From JAGOTT01 sp964450795 (lineage in GTDB: Bacteria > Patescibacteriota > Minisyncoccia > Moranbacterales > UBA1568): 21,256 nt of DNA. Shown here piece by piece: positions 7,201-12,892 of the stretch (positions are counted from its first letter, which is position 1; each line of letters opens with the position of its first letter). The stretch lies in contig CAYVDI010000016.1 in assembly GCA_964450795.1 (NCBI GenBank), positions 1 through 21,256 on the forward strand, written 5' to 3'. A model generated the notes under the pieces. That model ran no database searches. It saw nothing but the letters and a program-made list of their open reading frames with translations, and was not told the DNA's origin. A program made the translations under genes and the position numbers.

Positions 7201-7551
7201 TCTCGCCTTCTCGATATCCACGTCCGTCGTCATATCGACGATCTTCCCGGTCGAGGGACGGTAGAGGAACGCCTTTTTGGTATTCGGGTAAATAAGCATC
7301 CTGTCGCCGTTCTCCGCCTCCCTGAAGAACGCCTGACCACCGAGCTTGTCCTTGTTCGTGACGGTGGCCAGAGTCGGCGTCTCGCCCTGCGGCAGTTCGA
7401 CGCTTCCGCCGATGATGTCCACCCACTTCGCCACCTCCCGCCGACGGAGCGCTTCCGGCGTGAAGAACGACCGATATGCGAAATATGCCGCCACGAGAAG
7501 CGCGGCGAGAAGCGATACGGAAAGAATGATCGTCGGATGTTTCGGCCTCAT
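7198..7551 (-). CDS. Short LPQGE-core membrane protein, paralog of its downstream neighbour
   Basis: Starting at the ATG at 7551 this is a 117-residue protein. It has one hydrophobic anchor (about 7-27) and an extracytoplasmic core at 52-106. It shares LPQGETPTLATVT and YRPSTGKIV exactly with the adjacent 279-residue protein, and GQAFF and NGD nearby. It lacks the linker and the LytR_C domain. The open frame extends 45 codons further upstream, but those codons overlap the preceding gene and give Ser/Arg-rich sequence with no family resemblance. The start lies one base past the stop of the 81-residue gene upstream (TGATATG), implying coupled translation. The function is unknown; the core may bind an envelope component shared with its paralog. 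Confidence 0.82.
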   Translation of the reverse strand: MRPKHPTIILSVSLLAALLVAAYFAYRSFFTPEALRRREVAKWVDIIGGSVELPQGETPTLATVTNKDKLGGQAFFREAENGDRMLIYPNTKKAFLYRPSTGKIVDMTTDVDIEKAR

Positions 7552-7552
7552 A

Positions 7553-7798
7553 TCAGAGCGGCCAAACGAGTCCCAGCCCGATGACCGCAAGAAATACGAA
7601 TGCGTGATCGAAGAAGAAAAAGAAGTTGCTGTTACCGGAAGGAGCGGGGGTACTCGTGTCCGAGAGCCACCAGTCGATGAAGACATCCGGCTCCCGCCGG
7701 GAAAGCCGAACCTCGCTTCGAAGAATCGTAAAGTGTCCGGTCCCTCTCATATTCTTGTATCCCCATGCCGAGGAAAATGGTGCCTTTCCTATCGCCAT
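7553..7798 (-). CDS. Small protein at the end of the phage-like gene run
   Basis: The 81-residue product begins MAIGKAPFSSAWGYKNM, passes through a polar middle (LRSEVRLSRREPDVFIDWWL), and ends in a hydrophobic stretch (about 57-81) that could cross a membrane. I do not recognise a family. It starts three bases past the stop of the upstream phage-like gene, and its MAI start matches those of the three genes before it. The packing supports a real gene that belongs with that set. Its stop almost touches the start of the LPQGE-core gene downstream. Confidence 0.6.
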   Translation of the reverse strand: MAIGKAPFSSAWGYKNMRGTGHFTILRSEVRLSRREPDVFIDWWLSDTSTPAPSGNSNFFFFFDHAFVFLAVIGLGLVWPL

Positions 7799-7801
7799 AC
7801 T

Positions 7802-8809
7802 TTATCCGTGAGTATAGATGACGTGCCCGACCACATTCGTAGCTGTCGTGGTACTCGGAATGAAGATAAAGAACGGAACCGAGTTACTGAACATATTCTG
7901 GAATCCGGACGTGAGCGCATCCATGGCGTTCGGGTTATTCCCACCGGGCAAATCCAGTCTGGCGATGACGTTGTACGCCACCAGATGGATAGTACCGCTC
8001 GTCCATGTCGCCGAAAGCGTGAGTGATTGGATCGTCTGCACGCCCGTATCACCGGCATTGAGCCCGATCGGATAGAAGGCGCCGATGGCGGATGTCGCGA
8101 CGGTCGCGACGATATTGGTCGCCGTTCCTGTCGCTCCGACTTCATTGGTATAGGCGACCGTCAGCGTCGGCGTACCGGTACCGGTCGCAACCGAAACCTC
8201 CACGCCGAGGAACACACCCGCTCCGGCAATCGTCCCGTCCCTGTCCCGGGGAGGGAGCGCGATACCGACCGTTCCGCCTGTACCGCCGACCGTCACGTTG
8301 ACCGGAATCGTGAAGCTCGCCGCCGTCACGTTCGAAATCGTATAGCTTCCCGAGATCGCCGGCGTGGAGCCGGTGTGCCCCTGGATATTCACCACGTCAC
8401 CGTTCGCGAAGGGATGGTTAGCGGAAGTCGTGATGACCGTCGGGTTCGCTACCGACGAAGAGGTGATGGTGTTGCCGATGACCTGCGCCGTGGTGACCGT
8501 GGTGCTCAAGCCGGAATTATGCCAGAGCCGATCACAGAGCAGAAGCGTCCCGGGCTGGACCGCCTGCGCCTGGATACGCGCCAGGTAGGCGCTTCCGGAC
8601 ACCGGATTGGCGAACGGGAGTTGCCCGGTGTAGCTCGTCAGCGCGGCACCCTTGATACCTGGTGCCGGAGCGGTCGCGGCCACCGGATTACCACCAAGAT
8701 AAAACAGCGAATGCGGACGCCCGGCGACCAAAGTCGGTGTCACTGCCTTCACGAATTCCTGCGGATACTGCATACCGGCCAGAGCTCCGGCAATGGTGGT
8801 GATAGCCAT
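7802..8809 (-). CDS. Phage-structural-like protein with an extra beta domain
   Basis: The 335-residue protein starts MAITTIAGALAGMQYPQEF. It is a paralog of the next gene upstream: 71 of their first 100 residues are identical by my count, with no gap, including RPHSLFY and GTLLLCDRLWHNSG. The C-terminal halves align again (LSATWTSGTIH, SVPFFIFIPSTTT). I recall this protein type from tailed-phage and metaviral genomes, where it sits among structural genes; its precise role in the particle is not known to me. Residues about 114-180 have no counterpart in the paralog and read like the repeat beta domain often labelled FCCH-like in phage tail proteins (NPTVITTSANHPFANGDVV, then SGSYTISNVTAASFTIP). 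There is no signal peptide. The start lies four bases past the upstream stop. Confidence 0.85.
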   Translation of the reverse strand: MAITTIAGALAGMQYPQEFVKAVTPTLVAGRPHSLFYLGGNPVAATAPAPGIKGAALTSYTGQLPFANPVSGSAYLARIQAQAVQPGTLLLCDRLWHNSGLSTTVTTAQVIGNTITSSSVANPTVITTSANHPFANGDVVNIQGHTGSTPAISGSYTISNVTAASFTIPVNVTVGGTGGTVGIALPPRDRDGTIAGAGVFLGVEVSVATGTGTPTLTVAYTNEVGATGTATNIVATVATSAIGAFYPIGLNAGDTGVQTIQSLTLSATWTSGTIHLVAYNVIARLDLPGGNNPNAMDALTSGFQNMFSNSVPFFIFIPSTTTATNVVGHVIYTHG

Positions 8810-8813
8810 AGGA

Positions 8814-9620
8814 TTACCCTTGTGTCCAGATCACCTGTCCGGTGATGTTCGAGGTCGTCGTCGTGTTCGGGATGAAGATGAGGAACGGCACGGAATCGTT
8901 GTACATCCTGGTAAAACCGCAGGACAACGCATCGATAGCGTTCGGTGTAAGTGTCGCTGTCAATTCAAGACGCGCGATGATACGGTAGAGAACGATATGA
9001 ATCGTCCCGCTCGTCCACGTCGCGGAAAGTTGGAACGAGGTCGCTTTTTGGATTCCCGTATCACCCGCCGCGAGCCCGATCGGATAGAAAGTACCGGCGA
9101 TGGACGAAGCGACGGTCGCGACAACATTCGTCGCGGTCTTTCCGGTCGAACCGGCCTGGTTTGTATAGGTAAGCGTCAACGTCGGCGTCCCGGAACCGGT
9201 CGCGGTCGAGACTTCGACACCCGCGAAAACACCGTTACCGGCGTTCGATCCGTTCGCATCGCGTGAGGGAATCTGCGCGGAACCTGTGAGCGCCTGCGCT
9301 GAAGTCGAGGTGATAGTGATGCCGGAATTATGCCAGAGCCGATCACAAAGAAGGAGTGTGCCCGCTTGCGTAGATTGCCCAAGAAAACGCGCCAGATATG
9401 TATTCCCCGAAGCCGGATTCGAGAACGGGATCTGTCCGGCGTACGAGGTGAGTACCGCGCCTCCGATGCCCGGCGTCGGAGCGGTCGCCGCGCCCGGAAT
9501 GCCCGCCGTATAGAACAATGAATGCGGACGTCCGGCGACCATCGTCCCCGTCAATGCCTTGTAAATTTCCCTGGCCGGCTGCATTCCCGCCAGCGCCCCG
9601 TCTACGGTCGTGATCGCCAT
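8814..9620 (-). CDS. Phage-structural-like protein, shorter paralog
   Basis: The 268-residue protein starts MAITTVDGALAGMQPAREI. It shares its full length with its neighbour except for the neighbour's 67-residue insertion. Conserved stretches include RPHSLFY, GTLLLCDRLWHNSG, TPTLTLTYTNQAG and SGTIHIVLY. The composition is beta-rich, high in Thr, Gly and Ala, with no signal peptide or membrane segment, as expected for a phage particle protein rather than a secreted surface protein. It starts 12 bases after the stop of the fibre-like gene. The function in this host is unknown: it could be a prophage remnant or a co-opted structure. Confidence 0.85.
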   Translation of the reverse strand: MAITTVDGALAGMQPAREIYKALTGTMVAGRPHSLFYTAGIPGAATAPTPGIGGAVLTSYAGQIPFSNPASGNTYLARFLGQSTQAGTLLLCDRLWHNSGITITSTSAQALTGSAQIPSRDANGSNAGNGVFAGVEVSTATGSGTPTLTLTYTNQAGSTGKTATNVVATVASSIAGTFYPIGLAAGDTGIQKATSFQLSATWTSGTIHIVLYRIIARLELTATLTPNAIDALSCGFTRMYNDSVPFLIFIPNTTTTSNITGQVIWTQG

Positions 9621-9632
9621 ATGATTGCTGTC

Positions 9633-10307
9633 TTAGAAATTGTCGAGTTTCGCCAAAAGATCCCATTTCGAATCCGTCGAATTGTACATGAATCCGAGGT
9701 AGAGCGTCTTGCCGAGCACGGTCGTCGTCGGGAGCGCGAGATCGGTGCTTGCGCGGTACCCGCCGGCTCCGCTGTTCCAACCGAGGCTTTGTGCCGTTCC
9801 GTTGTCCTTGACCCGGACGATGAGCTGCTGCCCGTGCGTCGGCGTCCCCGTCGGCGCGTCGAATGTCGCCCCGGCCGCAAGCGCGGTTATGATATGCACG
9901 TCCGTCGTGTCCGCGTTCGGGGTCGGGGTCGCATTCGACGCTTCGGAAGTGATACGCTTCGCCCGGTTGGTCGCGTACTTGTAGGTGATACAGATCCAGT
10001 TCCCGCTTCCGAGCGAAAGGAACTCCGCCGTATCGTTCGCGACCGTCACGATGTTCTGTCCGCCCGGCAGGATGAGCGAGGTGCCGTTATGCGTGAGCGT
10101 GAGCGCCGCGGCGAACCGGACATTGCGACGGATGCCCGCGGAAACGGTATCGAACGCGGTTATGGTCGTCGTCCCGGTGATGCGGACATTGTTCGAAAGC
10201 GCCGCACCGATATTGGTCGTCCCGGAAGAAGCGACGTCGGTTTCCGCCGCATGGTTGAGCGGAATGGAAACGAGCGCGACCCGATTTTTGGAAATGCGAA
10301 TTGCCAT
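9633..10307 (-). CDS. Phage tail-fibre-like protein
   Basis: The 224-residue protein has two modules familiar from phage fibre or appendage proteins. Residues 31-110 contain TNIGAALSNNVRITGTTTIT, then FDTVSAGIRRNVRFAAALTL and SLILPGGQNIVTVANDTAEF. Residues 148-217 contain TFDAPTGTPTHGQQLIVRVK, then LPTTTVLGKTLYLGFMYNS and KWDLLAKL. Both modules recur as paired beta domains in tailed-phage genomes. No signal peptide or membrane segment is present. It is the first gene of the phage-like set. Its start lies 23 bases from the edge of the palindromic MITE-like repeat. I see neither a good ribosome binding site nor a usable promoter before it. Confidence 0.85.
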   Translation of the reverse strand: MAIRISKNRVALVSIPLNHAAETDVASSGTTNIGAALSNNVRITGTTTITAFDTVSAGIRRNVRFAAALTLTHNGTSLILPGGQNIVTVANDTAEFLSLGSGNWICITYKYATNRAKRITSEASNATPTPNADTTDVHIITALAAGATFDAPTGTPTHGQQLIVRVKDNGTAQSLGWNSGAGGYRASTDLALPTTTVLGKTLYLGFMYNSTDSKWDLLAKLDNF

Positions 10308-10330
10308 TTTATTTGCAATCTATGAGATTT

Positions 10331-10401
10331 GTCATTCCGGGCTTGACCCGGAATCCAGGACTTTTTTTCTCTTTCTGGATTCCCGCCTTCGCGGGAATGA
10401 C
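10331..10401. repeat. MITE-like palindromic repeat
   Basis: This 71-bp element has 8-bp inverted ends GTCATTCC and GGAATGAC. Each end extends into its own small hairpin: CCGGG-CTTGA-CCCGG at the left and CCCGC-CTTC-GCGGG at the right. The inner arms AATCCAG and CTGGATT pair as well. Elements with these ends occur widely in unrelated bacteria and are usually taken as non-autonomous mobile repeats. It lies seven bases past the stop of the Tat-signal gene, so it may also act as a terminator. I see no target-site duplication. Confidence 0.85.
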
Positions 10402-10408
10402 AACGGTG

Positions 10409-10948
10409 TCAGAAACTCTCTTTATCTATCGTCAATATCTCTCCCCCATCGTCGTCGGTGACGAGCAGACGCCGCCCCGTCTCGGTGATCTTGAAATTCT
10501 CGAAAGTCTTCTCGGAGAGGACCGTATCGCCACGGATGAGATTCACGAGCGGATTGATGTATCTCCCTGCAAACAGCACCGTTCCGCCGAAAAAGGCGTA
10601 TTTCAGGAACGTCCGACGGCGCTCGTCGATGTCGATCATCTCCACCTCCTCGCCGCGGATTTTTCTTCGCTTCACCATGATACCGAGAAACGAAAGCACC
10701 CGGGAGATTCTCCGATTTTCGGAAAGTCTGGAAACGGCGATTCCGAGCGTGATACTCGTCACGAAACACGCCCGTTTCCATTTCCGGGAAACGACGGCCC
10801 ATCCCTTTTTCACGGACGTCACGGCACGAGAAACATCCGGGTTTTCGGAAACGCGCTTGACAGACGAGCTCACGAAAAGACGCACCCGATCCCATACGCG
10901 GAAAATCCGGTTTTTCACCTCTTTCAGTTTTGCGCCGAAATCACGCAT
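10409..10948 (-). CDS. Twin-arginine signal protein (candidate Tat substrate)
   Basis: The open frame gives 179 residues. R111-R112 start a textbook twin-arginine motif, RRTFLK, inside MIDIDERRRTFLKYAFFGGT, followed by a moderately hydrophobic segment (about 117-137). Only about 42 residues follow, ending LLVTDDDGGEILTIDKESF. Short proteins of this kind occur in Patescibacteria; the function is unknown. Start choice matters. The ATG at 10948 lies 27 bases after tatA and gives a basic 103-residue N-terminal extension with an internal repeat (VxR(V/L)SENxx(V/I)SR at 30-41 and 72-83). The ATG at 10639 is preceded by a perfect AGGAGG five bases away and would yield a 76-residue protein with a standard Tat signal. 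I list the long form because otherwise about 340 bases would be empty. Both forms may be made. The neighbours tatA and tatC support the Tat link. Confidence 0.82.
   Translation of the reverse strand: MRDFGAKLKEVKNRIFRVWDRVRLFVSSSVKRVSENPDVSRAVTSVKKGWAVVSRKWKRACFVTSITLGIAVSRLSENRRISRVLSFLGIMVKRRKIRGEEVEMIDIDERRRTFLKYAFFGGTVLFAGRYINPLVNLIRGDTVLSEKTFENFKITETGRRLLVTDDDGGEILTIDKESF
10645..10650 (-). promoter_or_regulatory. Internal Shine-Dalgarno AGGAGG
   Basis: A perfect AGGAGG on the minus strand lies five bases before the in-frame ATG at 10639, within the Tat-signal gene. It is the best ribosome binding site I found in the window. Confidence 0.65.
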
Positions 10949-10975
10949 TGTTTTGGTTTTTCTCTCTGTCGGTCC

Positions 10976-11158
10976 TTATTTCTCGCCTTCTTTCGGGATA
11001 TCCTTCAGCTCCTCTTCCACTTCCCGCTTCCCCTTCTTGAATTCCCCGGTCACGCGTCCGAGCGATTTCGCGAATTCGGTGATTTTGCCGCTTCCGAAAA
11101 AGAGCACCGCGACTACCAAAACGATGATGATGACCTCCGGAAGTCCGAGTCCAAACAT
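10976..11158 (-). CDS. tatA: Sec-independent translocase subunit TatA
   Basis: The 60-residue protein has the full TatA layout: a short periplasmic start (MFGLGLPE), one membrane helix (about 8-21), the hinge F21-G22, and an amphipathic helix KITEFAKSLGRVTGEFKKGK. A charged tail ends it. TatA oligomerises to open the path for folded proteins carrying twin-arginine signals, working with TatC. The hinge normally reads FGPKKLPE in many bacteria; here it is FGSGKITE, without the proline. Length is at the short end for the family. No separate TatB is visible in the window, so this may serve as a dual-function TatA/E type. It has its own promoter (11189-11217) and is followed 27 bases on by the Tat-signal gene. 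Confidence 0.95.
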   Translation of the reverse strand: MFGLGLPEVIIIVLVVAVLFFGSGKITEFAKSLGRVTGEFKKGKREVEEELKDIPKEGEK

Positions 11159-11188
11159 ACGGTTGCCTTAATGATATATTCTTCCCGG

Positions 11189-11217
11189 ATTATAACACAA
11201 CAAAAAAAGCGCCGCAA
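11189..11217 (-). promoter_or_regulatory. Promoter of tatA
   Basis: On the minus strand a perfect TATAAT (11189-11194) is spaced 17 bases from TTGCGG (11212-11217). The predicted start is near 11182, about 24 bases before the ATG. The -35 lies inside the terminator of the upstream gene. Confidence 0.7.
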
Positions 11218-11229
11218 AACGACACTTTT
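11202..11229 (-). terminator. Terminator after the tatC-linked envelope gene
   Basis: On the minus strand AAAAGTGTCG pairs with CGGCGCTTTT (11220-11229 with 11205-11214, two G-T pairs) around TTTTG. It ends in a run of seven T residues. It separates the tatC unit from the tatA unit. Confidence 0.75.
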
Positions 11230-11280
11230 TCGCTCGCCAGCAGATCCGATCCATCGGAAGATCCGCCAGGAAAAGCGACG

Positions 11281-12102
11281 TCAGGGCTCGGCTGTCGGTG
11301 TCGGAACAGCCTCCTCGGTCGCCGGAATCCCGGTTTCCGATGTGTTCTCACCGGAAGAAGGCGTTTTTTCGGTTGGTTCTTCCGTCGGAAGGGTTTCCGG
11401 AAGCGGTTCCGGCATACTCGTGTCGATGGCAAGGAAATCCGACACCGCCTTCACGATCATCTCGTTGATCTCCTCTTTGGTGAGCGTGACTCCCGGAGTC
11501 GTCGCCGCTTTCGTCTCTTCATTGACGGTCGACGGTTTCGGCTCATCCGTGACGCTCGGTGAGGAACCGCTCTTTTCCGCGGCTTTTCTCGCTTCCGCAT
11601 CGATCTCGGTTCCGGAAAGGGACGCGTATTCCTTCGATTTCTCCACCGAAGGCTTCGTCTTGACCGCCGCCTTCGCTTCCGAGAGATACGCGACCTCGCG
11701 ATCGATCACCTGTCCGATCTGCTCGACGAGATAGGATTTCAGGTCGCGCTTGCCGAGAAGCGCCTTCGGGATGTCCATTTTCGCATTCTTCCGCACTTCC
11801 TTCCACGCGCCGTCGACCACCTCGAAGGTCGTGTACGAATAGGCGACGTGATAATTCCCCGTGTCTTCGGTGACAGTGTCGATGCGGAGCCGCAGGTCGA
11901 AATCGGAAATATCCTCCGAAAGAAGCTTCGACGCATCGGTTTTCTTCGGCGCAGTCGGAGCGGACGTCTTCCCCGCCGACGGGAAAACCGTCTGACGCAG
12001 TTCCGGGCTCGCCGCGAATACCGCCCCCGTCCCGAGAATGACCACGGAGAGGATGATCGGGAACGCGTTGTTGTATTTGACGAAGTCGAGGAAGGATTTC
12101 AT
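11281..12102 (-). CDS. CPR-type exported protein of unknown function
   Basis: This 273-residue protein starts MKSFLDFVKYNNAFPIILSV with a hydrophobic segment (about 13-30). A probable signal peptidase site follows AVFA, before ASPEL. Residues 64-145 form a compact domain (DFDLRLRIDTVTEDTGNYHV, then SYTTFEVVDGAWKEV and LKSYLVEQIGQVIDREVAYL). I recall this domain, with the same N-terminus, from many Parcubacteria genomes. A helical linker (about 140-225) and an acidic Pro/Glu/Thr-rich tail (228-273) end the protein. There is no second membrane anchor. Its ATG overlaps the tatC stop by four bases (ATGA), so the two are translationally coupled. Whether it works with the Tat system or merely shares the operon is open. 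Confidence 0.85.
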   Translation of the reverse strand: MKSFLDFVKYNNAFPIILSVVILGTGAVFAASPELRQTVFPSAGKTSAPTAPKKTDASKLLSEDISDFDLRLRIDTVTEDTGNYHVAYSYTTFEVVDGAWKEVRKNAKMDIPKALLGKRDLKSYLVEQIGQVIDREVAYLSEAKAAVKTKPSVEKSKEYASLSGTEIDAEARKAAEKSGSSPSVTDEPKPSTVNEETKAATTPGVTLTKEEINEMIVKAVSDFLAIDTSMPEPLPETLPTEEPTEKTPSSGENTSETGIPATEEAVPTPTAEP

Positions 12103-12845
12103 AGCGTGATGTCTTTCATTATATCATGCCGTCCATGCCTCATACTCATAATGGCGCCGATAACGTACAGTGCGATGAGCGGGACCGCGAGGAATACCAT
12201 CGTGACGCCGCTTCCGTCCGGCGTGATGATGGCGGAAAAGATCACCGCAAAGAGGATGGCTCCCCTGAAATGACGGATCCAGAATTTCCCGGAAATGAGG
12301 CCGGCATGCGAAGATGCCACCATGAACACGGGCAGGAGGAACGAGAATCCGACGGAAACCGTGAGGAGAAATACCGAAGAGATGAATTCGTCGAGCGCGA
12401 AGAACGGAGCCACACCCATCGGATCGGCGAACGAGTAGAGCACGGAAAAGGTGACCGGGATGACGAAAAAATATGCGAGCGCGCATCCGGCATAGAAAAG
12501 GACGAGTGACGGGACGATATATGCCGAGAGCGCCTTCCGTTCCTTGGGCCGGAGCGCCGGTCGGAGAAACCGGACGATCAGCCAGATTCCGAACGGAAAT
12601 GTCAAAAGAAGTGCGACGAGGAACGCCATCATGATCGGAGCGACGAAGGGCGACACCGGCCCGAGCGCGACGACCGGTACTCCGGTCGGGAGAAGCGATT
12701 CCTTGGCGGAGAGGAAGATACAGGTCGCAAAAGACGCCTCACCAAACGGCAGGACCAACAGGCCGGCGAATACCGAAAAAAAGACGGCCGCGAACCGGAC
12801 AATCGTCTTTTTCAGTTCCCCGAGTTCATGCGAAATATGATCCAT
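12099..12845 (-). CDS. tatC: Sec-independent translocase subunit TatC
   Basis: TatC is the multispanning membrane receptor that binds twin-arginine signals. The 248-residue protein opens with ISHELGELKKTIVRF, matching the family's HLxELRxR. Six hydrophobic segments follow, near 15-33, 68-92, 108-138, 153-176, 194-208 and 215-233. Signature stretches include FLRPALRPKERKAL (93-106, with the family's E at 102) and ITPDGSGVTMVFLAVPLIAL (207-226, with D210). The glutamate usual after the last conserved proline (LYE or LFE) is V228 in LYVIGA. Length is normal. It starts 47 bases past the adhesin stop with no evident promoter, so it may be read from the adhesin promoter. Its stop overlaps the start of the next gene. 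Confidence 0.95.
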   Translation of the reverse strand: MDHISHELGELKKTIVRFAAVFFSVFAGLLVLPFGEASFATCIFLSAKESLLPTGVPVVALGPVSPFVAPIMMAFLVALLLTFPFGIWLIVRFLRPALRPKERKALSAYIVPSLVLFYAGCALAYFFVIPVTFSVLYSFADPMGVAPFFALDEFISSVFLLTVSVGFSFLLPVFMVASSHAGLISGKFWIRHFRGAILFAVIFSAIITPDGSGVTMVFLAVPLIALYVIGAIMSMRHGRHDIMKDITL

Positions 12846-12892
12846 ACGGACCGGTTTTTATCCGTGAACCGACATTTTAAAAAGGCGAAATC

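Noticed and set aside
10308..10336. A promoter-like pair (ATGACA, 18 bases, TAAAAT) formed by the end of the MITE-like repeat
   Set aside because: The -10 overlaps the ATG of the fibre-like gene, so a transcript would start past the start codon. No suitable downstream start was found.
10301..11734. A 477-codon open frame on the plus strand
   Set aside because: It runs opposite the Tat-signal gene, tatA and the exported protein, crosses the MITE-like repeat and a terminator, and gives Arg/Ser/Phe-rich sequence with no recognisable domain. It is a mirror of minus-strand coding.
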